Assembly: GCF_024790395.1 (NCBI RefSeq)
Contig: NZ_JAJISC010000004.1
Coordinates: forward strand, 310,001 to 374,000
Reading direction: 5' to 3'
Source of the DNA: Halomonas dongshanensis
GTDB lineage: Bacteria; Pseudomonadota; Gammaproteobacteria; Pseudomonadales; Halomonadaceae
DNA length: 64,000 bases
The notes under the pieces are model-generated. The model did not search any database. It had not been told where the DNA came from and worked only from the letters and a program-made list of their open reading frames with translations. Made by a program: the position numbers and the translations under genes. Shown piece after piece: positions 35,036 to 43,614 of the stretch; the stretch's first letter is position 1, and each line of letters starts with the position of its first letter.

Positions 35036-36438
35036 GGTGGTCGATGCAGCGTCAATGGCGGCTTTCACGCCTGGGGTTCAAGCTCTTCGCCATCATCTTG
35101 AGCGTCAACGTGGCGATCTCGGCGGCGGTGTTTCTTGCTGTCTCGTTCAGTATCGACCGGGGCTTTCTCGACTACTTGCATCAAGCGCAGGAACGCCGCG
35201 CCGAGCTGCTGGCCGAGCGCCTGGTGCCCCGCTGGGAAGCCCAACAGAGCTGGTCGTGGCTCGAACGCGCGCCGGAGCGGTGGCCCTTCATCGTGCGCTA
35301 CGAGTTGGGGCAAGAGCGTCACGACCGCTCCTCGCCCTGGGGTGAAGCCGAAGACTTTACTCTGCGCGACATGGATGGACGCCTCATCGTGCCGCCGCGC
35401 GGGCGTCACGCCCAGACGGGCGACTGGGACTGGCTCCCTATGACCAGCGCCAGCGCCAGCGGCGAGGTCATCGGCGAGCTGGGCTTTCGCCCGCCGCAGC
35501 GAATCATGGAGCGGATGGAAAACGGCTTTCTCGAACAGCAGCAGCGCAACCTAATGATCATCGTCGTGTCGCTGGTGATCGCCTCGCTGTTGCTTGCGGG
35601 GGGCTTGTCATGGTGGCTGGGGCGGCGCACGCGGGCGCTGGCGAGCGCCACTCAGCGCTTGACCGAGGGCCACTATACAACCCGCCTCTCCGAACGTGGC
35701 CGCGACGAGTTGGCAAGCCTTGCCCGCGACTTCAACGTGCTGGCGGCAACGCTTGACGCCAACCGCGCGGCGCGGGCGCGCTGGGTGTCCGATACCGCTC
35801 ACGAGCTGCGCACGCCGCTGGCAGTGCTACGCGGTGAAATCGAGGCCATGCAGGACGGCATTCGTCCCCTCAACCAGGAGAACCTCGGCTCGCTGGCCCA
35901 AGAGGTCGAGCAACTCGAACGCTTGGTGGCCGATCTGCGCCTGCTCTCGCAAAGCGATGCAGGCGTGCTGGACATTCACCTCGCTCCGCTCGATCTCAGC
36001 GAAAGCCTCGCCGGGCGCCTGGAGGATGGGCGCCGCTGGCTCACTGAGAGCGGGATTGAGCTACACACCGCGCTGGCACCAGGGGTGATGATTCGCGGCG
36101 ATGCCCAACGCCTGCGCCAGTTGTGGAACAACCTGCTGGATAACACCATTGCTTACACCAGCGCTCCTGGCACGTTGAGCGTTGCGCTCGGCATTGAGCG
36201 TGACGCCGCCGTCATCGTCTGGGAAGATAGCGCGCCAGGAGTGCCCGATGCCGAGCTTGCCCGCCTGACCGAGCGTCTCTATCGCGTCGAAGGCTCGCGC
36301 AGCCGCGCCAGCGGCGGCAGCGGCTTGGGGCTATCGATCGCCAGCGCCCTGGTCAGCGCCCACGGCGGCCAGATGGAAGCCTCGCGCGCGCCCCTTGGCG
36401 GGCTGCGCTGGACGCTGCGCTTGCCACTTTTGAGCTGA
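35032..36438 (+). CDS. BaeS-like sensor histidine kinase
   Basis: The 468-residue kinase has an N-terminal helix (residues 15-38), a periplasmic domain of about 125 residues, a second helix (about 165-185), HAMP, a HisKA domain with SDTAHELRTPL as the phosphorylated His box, an N box (NNLLDNTIAY) and a G box (GGSGLGLSIASALV). It most resembles BaeS, the envelope-stress sensor that controls RND pumps and spy in enterobacteria. The ATG overlaps the permease stop. The partner regulator begins 28 bp downstream. Confidence 0.88.
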   Translation: MRWSMQRQWRLSRLGFKLFAIILSVNVAISAAVFLAVSFSIDRGFLDYLHQAQERRAELLAERLVPRWEAQQSWSWLERAPERWPFIVRYELGQERHDRSSPWGEAEDFTLRDMDGRLIVPPRGRHAQTGDWDWLPMTSASASGEVIGELGFRPPQRIMERMENGFLEQQQRNLMIIVVSLVIASLLLAGGLSWWLGRRTRALASATQRLTEGHYTTRLSERGRDELASLARDFNVLAATLDANRAARARWVSDTAHELRTPLAVLRGEIEAMQDGIRPLNQENLGSLAQEVEQLERLVADLRLLSQSDAGVLDIHLAPLDLSESLAGRLEDGRRWLTESGIELHTALAPGVMIRGDAQRLRQLWNNLLDNTIAYTSAPGTLSVALGIERDAAVIVWEDSAPGVPDAELARLTERLYRVEGSRSRASGGSGLGLSIASALVSAHGGQMEASRAPLGGLRWTLRLPLLS

Positions 36439-36466
36439 TCCGCACTCACCGAGGAGCCGTGCCACC

Positions 36467-37159
36467 ATGTCGTCTACGTCTTTACTCATCGTCGAGGACG
36501 AGCCCAAGATCGCCCGGCTAATGGCGGACTACCTGCAGAGCCACGGCTACGACGTTACCACCCTCGGTCATGGCAATCAGGTACTGCCCTGGCTCGAGAC
36601 CCATACGCCCGCCCTAGCGCTGCTGGATATCATGCTGCCCGGCACCGATGGCCTGACGCTGTGCCGCGAGATTCGCGCCCGTTGGCCGTCGATTGCCATC
36701 ATCATGGTCACGGCCAAGGTCGAAGAGGTCGATCGCCTACTCGGCCTGGAACTGGGCGCCGATGACTACATCTGCAAGCCCTTCAGCCCTCGCGAAGTCG
36801 TCGCCCGGGTCAAGGCCGTCATGCGCCGAAGCCAAGCCGCCGTAAACGACAGCCCCCCTACACCGCCTGCCCCGCTCACCCTCAACGAAGCTGGCTGGCA
36901 AGCCGTCGCTCAAGGACAGGACCTAGGCCTCACGGCGGTCGAATTCCAGCTTCTCAAGGTAATGATGCAGGCCCCTGGGCGTATCTTCAGCCGCGAGCAG
37001 TTGATGGATCACATGTACCGCGACAACCGCATCGTCTCCGAGCGCACCGTCGACAGCCACATCAAGAAGCTACGCAAGAAGATCACCGAAGCCTTGCCGG
37101 AGCAGGAGATCATCCGCTCGGTGTACGGCGTGGGCTACAAGTATCAGCCGGAGGGCTAA
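36467..37159 (+). CDS. BaeR-like OmpR-family response regulator
   Basis: The 230-residue regulator has a receiver domain with phospho-acceptor Asp54 (LALLDIMLPGTDGLTLCREIR) and Lys104 (GADDYICKPFSPREVVARVK), then an OmpR winged helix DNA-binding domain ending in IIRSVYGVGYKYQPEG. The receiver matches E. coli BaeR nearly word for word in these motifs. With the BaeS-like kinase and the RND genes it reproduces the mdtABC-baeSR arrangement, so it likely activates its own pump operon, and perhaps the Spy-like gene 1 kb downstream. It ends three bases from the convergent esterase gene. Confidence 0.9.
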   Translation: MSSTSLLIVEDEPKIARLMADYLQSHGYDVTTLGHGNQVLPWLETHTPALALLDIMLPGTDGLTLCREIRARWPSIAIIMVTAKVEEVDRLLGLELGADDYICKPFSPREVVARVKAVMRRSQAAVNDSPPTPPAPLTLNEAGWQAVAQGQDLGLTAVEFQLLKVMMQAPGRIFSREQLMDHMYRDNRIVSERTVDSHIKKLRKKITEALPEQEIIRSVYGVGYKYQPEG

Positions 37160-37162
37160 CGC

Positions 37163-38083
37163 TTACTCATTCATACCGACCTCGCGATTGAGAAACGCCA
37201 TTGCCGCCTTCATCGTCCCACCGCGCAGTAAAAAGCTCGTGATATGCCCTCGCCCATGTTGCAGGTAGAGCTTGGCGGGGGTGCCTTGATCGGCGAGCGC
37301 CTGGTAGAAATCACGAGCGTGGTCCACTGGTACCAACTGATCGCGGTTGCCGTGGAAGATGAAAAAGGGCGGCGCGTTGGGCGTGATATGGCGAATCGGC
37401 GAGGCCTGCACATAGGCATTTGGTACCTCGTCGCGGGTGCCGCCGAGCAGGTTGATGACCAGAGGGCCATCGTCGAACTTCAATAGATCGCTTGGGAGAC
37501 CACCCACCGCCGCGGCGGCGAGACGGGTGTGTTCGCCGCCATAGGGCTCGGCGAGCGGGCCCTCTTGACTCGCTAACGCGAGAAGGGCGATTAGATGCGC
37601 CCCGGAAGAGTAGCCCACCCCGACGATGCGGTCGGTGTCGATACGAAAGCGTTCGGCGTTGTCATGCATCCAGCGCATCGCCTGCTGCAGATCATAAAGC
37701 TGGGCGGGAAAGCGGTAGCGTGGTGCGAAGCGGTATTCGATATTGACCGTCACATAGCCTTGCCCGGCGAGCTTGCGCGCGATGTTCTCCATATCGTCAG
37801 GGCTTCGCCCGCGCCAGCCACCGCCGTGGACGATCAGTGCGGCCGGACGCAGACCATCGCTTGAGGTATCTGGCAGGCGCACGCGCGCGGTGAGTGGCTC
37901 GGGCCACCCCGCCGGGGCGTAGCGCTCGGCCTCGATTGGCGTTGAATCGACTGACGGCGTCAGCGGCATCTGCGCCGCAGCGGGCTCGCCGTTGGTTGCC
38001 AGATGCGTCGCGCCGCAGCCACCCAGTAACAACGCCAGACCGCCCGTGCCCAGCGAGCGGCGAATCGTTTGAAAGACGCGCAC
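37163..38083 (-). CDS. Lipoprotein alpha/beta-hydrolase (esterase/lipase)
   Basis: The 306-residue protein starts with GTG at 38083 (GGAGG five bases upstream). It has a lipoprotein signal with LLLGGC, the acylated Cys being residue 23. The oxyanion motif HGGGW is at residues 86-90, the nucleophile Ser159 in GYSSG, and the probable Asp and His in HGNRDQLVPVDHA and HGRGHITSF. This is the hormone-sensitive-lipase/BD-FAE type of carboxylesterase, facing the periplasm from a membrane. The lipobox residue before Cys is unusual (Gly-Gly), so lipidation is probable but not certain. It is convergent with the BaeR-like gene. Confidence 0.85.
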   Translation of the reverse strand: MRVFQTIRRSLGTGGLALLLGGCGATHLATNGEPAAAQMPLTPSVDSTPIEAERYAPAGWPEPLTARVRLPDTSSDGLRPAALIVHGGGWRGRSPDDMENIARKLAGQGYVTVNIEYRFAPRYRFPAQLYDLQQAMRWMHDNAERFRIDTDRIVGVGYSSGAHLIALLALASQEGPLAEPYGGEHTRLAAAAVGGLPSDLLKFDDGPLVINLLGGTRDEVPNAYVQASPIRHITPNAPPFFIFHGNRDQLVPVDHARDFYQALADQGTPAKLYLQHGRGHITSFLLRGGTMKAAMAFLNREVGMNE

Positions 38084-38233
38084 CCATACCTCCTTGTATT
38101 TAAAGGTAAATTCCTTGGACGCAGCGCGCCCAAAAGAAGATCACGATTGTTGCACACTTTCTGCAACGACTTTACACCGCACCGCTCGATACTGCAGATG
38201 TCGCATTCGACAATCGAATCAAGGAGAGAAACC

Positions 38234-38656
38234 ATGACGCTATCTTTTCGTAAGATGTTCGCCCCAGCGCTATTGGCAGCCGCTCTGGTACCAGTGGCCG
38301 TGAGCGCCCAGGCAAACCCGCACGACGGCCAGAACCGTGAGCAGGTGCGCGAGCGCATGCAGGAGCAACGCCAGGAAGTCTACCAGCGCGCTGAACTCGA
38401 CGCAGAGAAGCAGGCAGCGCTCGAAGAGGCCAACGCCGAGTTTTTCGACGCGATGAAAGCGCTTCACGATGAGCATGAAGCCCGCGTCGGCGAGATTCTG
38501 ACCGAGCAGGAGCAGCAGGCAGTAAAAGATGCCATGCGCGAAGTGCGCGACGAGCGCCGTAGTGAACACGGCAACCAGCGCGGCCAGCACCGTGGCGAAC
38601 GCGGTCAGCAAAGCGGCGATCACGCCGAAAGCGACGATGCGGTCACGACTCAGTAA
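38234..38656 (+). CDS. Spy/CpxP-like periplasmic protein
   Basis: AAGGAGAG before the ATG at 38234 sets the start of this 140-residue protein; a longer open frame to 38069 is not supported. A signal peptide ends at AQA (residue 27). The mature part is highly charged and helical, rich in Glu, Gln, Arg and Ala, with ILTEQEQQAVKDAMREVRDERR resembling the LTxxQ helix of the Spy/CpxP chaperone family. The C-terminal tail is His/Gly/Gln-rich (HGNQRGQHRGERGQQ) and could bind metal. In enterobacteria spy is a BaeR and CpxR target; a BaeSR-like pair lies 1.1 kb upstream. The assignment is moderate because the family is short and variable. Confidence 0.7.
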   Translation: MTLSFRKMFAPALLAAALVPVAVSAQANPHDGQNREQVRERMQEQRQEVYQRAELDAEKQAALEEANAEFFDAMKALHDEHEARVGEILTEQEQQAVKDAMREVRDERRSEHGNQRGQHRGERGQQSGDHAESDDAVTTQ

Positions 38657-38689
38657 GCGTTGAACGTGATTGACCTAGTCGTTTTAAAC

Positions 38690-38716
38690 AACAACCCGGC
38701 CATTGGCCGGGTTGTT
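38690..38716. terminator. Strong bidirectional hairpin terminator after the Spy-like gene
   Basis: AACAACCCGGCC (38690-38701) pairs perfectly with GGCCGGGTTGTT (38705-38716) around the loop ATT. It lies 34 bases after the Spy-like stop. A T-rich stretch follows on the minus strand (GTTTAAAAC), so it would also have ended an aldehyde dehydrogenase transcript coming from the right before island 2 arrived. Confidence 0.8.
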
Positions 38717-38747
38717 CCGTTCTGACAGCTGGCAGCCCCACTGCGCT

Positions 38748-38825
38748 TTAGAAAAATCCCATCGGATTGATATCGTAGCTAATCACGATGTTCTTGGTTT
38801 GCTGGTAATGCTCTAGTGCTATTTT
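38748..38825 (-). pseudogene. Truncated aldehyde dehydrogenase 3' end, left boundary of island 2
   Basis: Read on the minus strand this stretch encodes the last 25 residues of an ExaC-type aldehyde dehydrogenase, including [19 protein letters not shown], and a TAA stop. Bases 38751-38825 match 52440-52514, the 3' end of the intact gene, at 73 of 75 positions, with a 59-bp identical run (38761-38819 versus 52450-52508). The upstream part of the gene is absent: beyond 38825 the sequences diverge at once. The stop codons differ (TAA here, TAG in the intact gene), and the flanks outside the repeat are unrelated. It is a dead fragment marking the left edge of island 2. Confidence 0.9.
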
Positions 38826-38903
38826 GTACGCTGCAGTTTTCATTACACCAAGAAACCAACACCCGGTATGAACGAGGCGTTGGTGTCTGACATTTGATTA
38901 GCG

Positions 38904-40406
38904 TTACGCGTTACGCGCCTTACGCATTCGTAGCAGGCGCGAAATGATCGGCGTTAGGATAATGAAGAGGGTTAATACGATGATGACTTTGGCCGTATTG
39001 CTGGCTGCCAAAGCCATGACGTCGCCTCCCCCGATCCGCAGCGCCAAGCGTAAGTTCTGCTCGGCAAAACCACCCAAAATGAGGCCAAGAACGACGGGGG
39101 GAAGCGGAAATTTCAGCTTATCCATGAAATAGCCGATGAAACCAAAGCCGAGCATCAGGTAGACATCGAACATCCTTCCGTTGATCGAATACACGCCAAC
39201 GAATACCAACGCGATGATGATGGCGCCAAGCAAAGGGCGCGGCAATCGCAGCACCTGCGCAAAGCTATTGGTGGCAAACGACCCGCCAAGTGCGATCAAT
39301 AAGATGGCGGCAAATAAAAACTGCCACATAAAGCCAAACACGATATCGGGATTATCACGAAACAGCATGGGACCTGGCTGCAAACCGTGAATGAGTAGCC
39401 CTCCTAACATGACGGCGGCTACTGCCGTTCCTGGGATACCCAGAGTCAATGCGGGAATGAGCGCAGACGCAGTGTCTGCATTATTAGAGGTTTCCGCTGC
39501 CGCGACTCCCTCGGGCTCCCCTTCCCCCCAACGCTCTGGATGGCGAGAGGCGCGCTTGGCTTCGTTATAGCTCAAAAAAGCCGCCATCGAGCCACCTGCT
39601 CCGGGCAGAATACCGATAAAGACACCGATCACCGATGAGCGCAACCACGTTTTCCAATATTGCAACATACCCGGAATGGCTTTCCAAATACTGACGGTAT
39701 TGAGCTTTCCTGCATTGGAGGTATCGAGCTCTTTCTTCTCCTCCAAAAGCGCAATAGCAGGTGGCAGTGCATAGAGCCCTACCAATAGAACAACGATGTT
39801 GATGCCATCGAGTAGTTCTAGATGGCCAAAAGTATAGCGATCGTAGCCCGTAATCGTATCTGCTCCGACGAGCGAAACGAAAATACCGAAGCAGGCACTG
39901 ATCAGCCCTTTCAAGATGTCGCCACCCAGAAGGAATACGATGGCCGACATACCAAAAACGGCAACCCAGAAAATCTCGGCAGGTCCAAACAGTAAGGTCA
40001 CCTTGGCTAGAGGAGGAGCCAGTAGCATCAGCACCAGAGCAGAGGCTACCCCGCCTATGGCCGAAGAGACGACCGCCACTTGCAGGGCATATCCTCCTTT
40101 TCCTTGCTGAGCCATTGGGTAGCCATCAAAACTGGTCGCGACTGCCGCTGGCGTCCCGGGTATTCGCAGCAAAATCGCAGGAATGGAGCCACCGTACATG
40201 GCGCCATTGTAAATACCCGCCATCATGCCAAGCGCTACCAACGGGTCCATGCCAAAGGTGAATGGGATCAATACCGAGATGGCCATCGTGGCACTGAGCC
40301 CAGGCAACGCGCCCACACAAATACCCGCGATGACACCGACGACTACCGCCGCCAGATTCATCCATGACAGCACTTCGGGAAGTGCATCGATCAAACTTGC
40401 GTACAT
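38904..40406 (-). CDS. TctA family large permease (island 2)
   Basis: The 500-residue protein has about 12 helices with the TctA signatures GICVGALPGLSATMAISVLIPFT near the N-terminus and GILPGAGGSMAAFLSYNEAKR and LTLGIPGTAVAAVMLGGL in the second half. It belongs to a tripartite tricarboxylate transporter with the tctB and tctC genes just upstream. It resembles the TctA of island 1 only at family level, so the two islands are not recent copies of each other. It is the last gene of the island 2 left operon. Confidence 0.93.
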   Translation of the reverse strand: MYASLIDALPEVLSWMNLAAVVVGVIAGICVGALPGLSATMAISVLIPFTFGMDPLVALGMMAGIYNGAMYGGSIPAILLRIPGTPAAVATSFDGYPMAQQGKGGYALQVAVVSSAIGGVASALVLMLLAPPLAKVTLLFGPAEIFWVAVFGMSAIVFLLGGDILKGLISACFGIFVSLVGADTITGYDRYTFGHLELLDGINIVVLLVGLYALPPAIALLEEKKELDTSNAGKLNTVSIWKAIPGMLQYWKTWLRSSVIGVFIGILPGAGGSMAAFLSYNEAKRASRHPERWGEGEPEGVAAAETSNNADTASALIPALTLGIPGTAVAAVMLGGLLIHGLQPGPMLFRDNPDIVFGFMWQFLFAAILLIALGGSFATNSFAQVLRLPRPLLGAIIIALVFVGVYSINGRMFDVYLMLGFGFIGYFMDKLKFPLPPVVLGLILGGFAEQNLRLALRIGGGDVMALAASNTAKVIIVLTLFIILTPIISRLLRMRKARNA

Positions 40407-40416
40407 AAGACTCCCC

Positions 40417-40986
40417 TTAGCGCACGAAAAATTCGGCAGGCAACTCCTGCCCCATTAGAACGACGAAAACTACTGCCAAGCCACCGGTAAAGATGATATC
40501 GGCCAGTAATAATCGCTTAAGATCCCGGTAGCCAAATAGCCAGGCGACCACGGGCAGCATAATGGCAGTCGAAGTGTAAAAACCGATAGTCGCGACACCT
40601 GCCATGTACAGCGAAATAGCCAGGATGATGCACCAGAAGGCTTTTGCATCGCTGAATACCGGGAAGCGAGGCGCCAATTTACGATTGCCCTTGCCCCCCA
40701 CCAGAGCACGCAGCACCATCAGCGCTGCAAGTACGATCAATGCCCCCAGCATCGTGACGGGCAAAAGAGCGGTCATGAAAGGCATGGAGGACGTGCGCGT
40801 GAGCAATAGTGCTGACGCGACAATGATCAGCACGCCAGCAACTAGATCAGGATGTGACCAGAGTGGGGGCGTCATCGCCTTTAAAGACGTCTCTCCACTC
40901 TCTCCTCTTGAGGGGGAGGTGATAGACGACGATTGGGATGTGCTGGCATCACGTTCATCACGTTCGTTATCGATGTTCGTCATCAT
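40417..40986 (-). CDS. TctB family small permease (island 2)
   Basis: The ATGATG at 40986/40983 behind AGGA gives a 189-residue protein. A hydrophilic, Ser/Glu/Asp-rich N-terminal tail of about 35 residues precedes four membrane helices (LVAGVLIIVASALLL, LIVLAALMVLRALV, AFWCIILAISLYMAGV, then a final pair of short helices). This fits TctB, though the tail is longer than usual. Its place 10 bp before tctA supports the role. Confidence 0.82.
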   Translation of the reverse strand: MMTNIDNERDERDASTSQSSSITSPSRGESGETSLKAMTPPLWSHPDLVAGVLIIVASALLLTRTSSMPFMTALLPVTMLGALIVLAALMVLRALVGGKGNRKLAPRFPVFSDAKAFWCIILAISLYMAGVATIGFYTSTAIMLPVVAWLFGYRDLKRLLLADIIFTGGLAVVFVVLMGQELPAEFFVR

Positions 40987-41060
40987 GATTCCTGTATTGC
41001 TGGCATGCTGTGTAGAGAGCACCCTTAATCGCGTGCTCCGCTTGTTATCTTTAAGGATTG

Positions 41061-41098
41061 CGGCTAGCGCTATATTGCTATGAGCGAAACGCTAGCCG
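41061..41098 (-). terminator. Hairpin between tctC and tctB (possible partial terminator)
   Basis: CGGCTAGCG (41061-41069) and CGCTAGCCG (41090-41098) form a perfect 9-bp stem in the 129-bp gap between the binding-protein gene and tctB. There is no T-tract, so it is better seen as an mRNA processing or stabilising element that raises the level of binding-protein mRNA over permease mRNA. Confidence 0.5.
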
Positions 41099-41115
41099 TA
41101 TAGAGCGTGCGTGAC

Positions 41116-42066
41116 TTACTTCCAAGGAGAGATTTCCCATACGCGCTCTGCGAGTTCCAACTGCTCATCGTTGAGCCTGCGGAAGTCTTCACCCACAGCA
41201 AGCTCGATGGGGTTGCCCGTACGCAGCATGACATCCTGAAATTCGGGATCATCGTAGGTTTGCTGAAAAGCAGAGATTAGTGCCGCCTCGACTTCGTCGG
41301 GTAAGCCAGCAGGTGCAACGAACCCACGTAAGGCGCTGTTATAGAGTTCATACCCTTGCTCAGCAAAGGTAGGTACGTCGTCAGCCAGCGGCGAGCGTTC
41401 TTGAGTCGCAATGCCCAGGACGTTGAGTTCGTCGCGGAAGTTGATCACCTCGGAGATATTGACGATCCCCATCGTCACATGACCGCCCATCAGCGCACTA
41501 CGTGCAGGAGCCGAGCCCGAAAAAGGTACGGGGGTATACTCTCCACCCGTCACATCGGCAACGTTCATCAAAAAGAAGTGATCGTCGCCACCTAGGCTGG
41601 ACATACTGACGGTCACGGCACCTTCTCGCGCAGCATCCACAAGTTTGTCCATGGTATCGATGGCGCTGCTTTTAGGCGTGACGATGACATTGGGATCGTC
41701 GACGACGTTGGCTAGGTAAGTGAAGCTATCGGCATCAAAGGCGGCTTCACGATCAAGCGTACGCGCCATCATGCCAGGCAAATTATAGGTGCCGATGGTG
41801 TAGCCATCAGGCGCAGCTTGCGCCACCTCAGTGACGCCGATCTGGCCACTGGCTCCAGGCATGTTCTTGATAACGACCGATGCGTTGTTGCCCAGATACT
41901 CCTCGAGATAGGGTGCGATCGTACGAGCCAATACATCAGTACCACCACCGGCCGCGTAACCCACGACTATCTCGATGCGTTTTTCGGGGAAGTCGGCGAG
42001 TGCTGGCGTCACCATCAAACCTGAGAGCAGGAAAGCTGCCATCTTGGAGGTCATCTTTGCGTGCAC
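41116..42066 (-). CDS. TctC family substrate-binding protein A (island 2)
   Basis: The 316-residue periplasmic receptor starts with GTG at 42066 (GAGGA upstream) and has a signal peptide ending near PALA. The TctC motifs are RIEIVVGYAAGGGTDVLARTIA, then NMPGASGQIG, and the C-terminus ends in ISPWK. It is clearly paralogous to the second TctC at 43615-44580, sharing the GGGTDV/ARTIA block and the same ending. It heads the tctCBA operon. The 346 bp upstream are AT-rich and should contain the promoter. Confidence 0.92.
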   Translation of the reverse strand: MHAKMTSKMAAFLLSGLMVTPALADFPEKRIEIVVGYAAGGGTDVLARTIAPYLEEYLGNNASVVIKNMPGASGQIGVTEVAQAAPDGYTIGTYNLPGMMARTLDREAAFDADSFTYLANVVDDPNVIVTPKSSAIDTMDKLVDAAREGAVTVSMSSLGGDDHFFLMNVADVTGGEYTPVPFSGSAPARSALMGGHVTMGIVNISEVINFRDELNVLGIATQERSPLADDVPTFAEQGYELYNSALRGFVAPAGLPDEVEAALISAFQQTYDDPEFQDVMLRTGNPIELAVGEDFRRLNDEQLELAERVWEISPWK

Positions 42067-42412
42067 TGTTATTATCCTCTTTCAGTTTTTCTCAGAAGCG
42101 ATAGATTTCTTGATGGCCAGTAAAGTCTATAGAAAAACTGAATTAAAGATAAATATTCTCATTTTTTTAATTAGATCATCTTAACCAAAGTCAAAAAAAG
42201 TTCGTGTGCCGTGGAAAGCCCCGCAGTTGCTGCGTTTATCGGCAACAGCAAAAGTATCCAGGCGGCGGAGCAAACGCTCTGAAAAACGAGCTTTGAGACT
42301 AAGGTATATAGGTAGGCGAGCCGTAAATGAGCTCGAGCAGACGGCATTTATAGTGACGCAGCCGTACTGTATAGAGAAAGGCATGGAGGAAACCGATAAG
42401 AAAACCGATGGG
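42067..42412. other. Intergenic segment with tctCBA promoter and unidentified sequence
   Basis: The part next to tctC (42067-42180) is very AT-rich, with several runs of A and T, and is the obvious place for the tctCBA promoter. The part from about 42181 to 42412 has a coding-like composition with short open frames on both strands, none of which I recognise and none with a convincing ribosome-binding site. It may be a decayed gene or mobile-element remnant. Confidence 0.4.
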
Positions 42413-43561
42413 TCAGCAGTGCTCTGCAGTGGTGCAGAGAATGCTTTTGTCCACCTCCTCGAGGCCGTTCAAGCCCAGAAGGCCCAGGTCGCGATGCACT
42501 TCTAGGCGCAGGATATTTATCGCCTCAGTTACACTCTGACGGCCACCGATACTAGCCGCGAACAGAAGCGGGCGGCCTACGAAAACGAAGTCCGCCCCCA
42601 TGGCCAGCGCCTTAATGACATCCGTGCCACGTCGAATGCCCCCATCCACCATCAAAGCCATGTCACCGGCGACCTTGCGCGCGTCGGCCAAGGCCCTGAC
42701 CCCGGCAATAGCGAAGTCTAGCTGGCGACCGCCATGGTTGGATAGAATAACGCCGTCACAGCCGTGCTCCCGCGCCAGAGCAACATCCTGCGCCGCCAAC
42801 AATCCCTTCAATACGAGCTTGCCCGGCCAAAGATGCCGGATCAGATCGACATGCTCCCAGTTAAGATGGTCCTTTCGACCAAAGTCCCTCACGGCGTTTT
42901 TCGAGACGATCGGCGCACCGCGTTCGGCGTATGAGTTCTCGAAATGAGGTACGCCAGAGCGCAGCAACGTACGGGCGAAACAGCCGAACACCCAGCGCGG
43001 GCAACGGCCGAAATCCAGCAGCATACGGGGTGTCATTCTCAACGGCGTAGAGAATCCCGCGCGCACGTTATTCTCCCGATTGGCCAGCACTGCGGTATCC
43101 GCCGTCAACACTAGGGTCTTGAAGCCCGCCAGCCGAACACGGGTGATCAATGCCTCGATACGCGCCACTTCGCCAGGCAGGTAAGCCTGAAACCAAGCCT
43201 CAGGGTTGGCCTCGATTACCTGTTCCATCGGAGTGAGGGACGAACCACTCAACACGTAGGGAATGGTAGCATCGGCACCGGCTCGGGCCATTTCGCGATC
43301 GCCGTCCAGGGCCATCAAGGCTGCGATCCCCATCGGAGCGATACCGAACGGAGCCGACCAGGTCTGGCCCAGAAGGGTTTGCTGGCTCGTTCGTCCTTCT
43401 ACGCCGCGCAGTACCTTGGGCACCAGCCGGATTTCGCGGAACACCGCCTCGTTGTCTTCTTCGGCGGCACCAGTCTCCGATGCCCCCGCCACGTAGCCGT
43501 AAAGCGGCCGAGGCAGACGCTTTCTGGCAGCAGAGCGATAGTCGTTCAGTGTCAAGAGCAT
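42413..43561 (-). CDS. FMN-dependent alpha-hydroxyacid oxidase/dehydrogenase
   Basis: The 382-residue enzyme belongs to the glycolate oxidase / L-lactate dehydrogenase (LldD) / mandelate dehydrogenase family. FMN and catalytic motifs are FGIAPMGIAALM (N-terminal), QAYLPG, LTADTAVLANREN, LKGLLAAQDV with the FMN Lys, SNHGGRQLD with the catalytic His, and MVDGGIRRGTDVIKALAMGADFVFVGRP. It would oxidise an L-2-hydroxy acid to a 2-oxo acid, passing electrons to oxygen or quinone. It lies between two tctC genes in the same direction, 53 bp after the second one. No membrane segment is obvious. Substrate not assignable, but consistent with uptake of hydroxycarboxylates. Confidence 0.9.
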   Translation of the reverse strand: MLLTLNDYRSAARKRLPRPLYGYVAGASETGAAEEDNEAVFREIRLVPKVLRGVEGRTSQQTLLGQTWSAPFGIAPMGIAALMALDGDREMARAGADATIPYVLSGSSLTPMEQVIEANPEAWFQAYLPGEVARIEALITRVRLAGFKTLVLTADTAVLANRENNVRAGFSTPLRMTPRMLLDFGRCPRWVFGCFARTLLRSGVPHFENSYAERGAPIVSKNAVRDFGRKDHLNWEHVDLIRHLWPGKLVLKGLLAAQDVALAREHGCDGVILSNHGGRQLDFAIAGVRALADARKVAGDMALMVDGGIRRGTDVIKALAMGADFVFVGRPLLFAASIGGRQSVTEAINILRLEVHRDLGLLGLNGLEEVDKSILCTTAEHC

Positions 43562-43614
43562 GGCCTATCTACCTTCGAGCAATTAGGAAGCTGACCGGAG
43601 TCGTCCCGTCAGAG

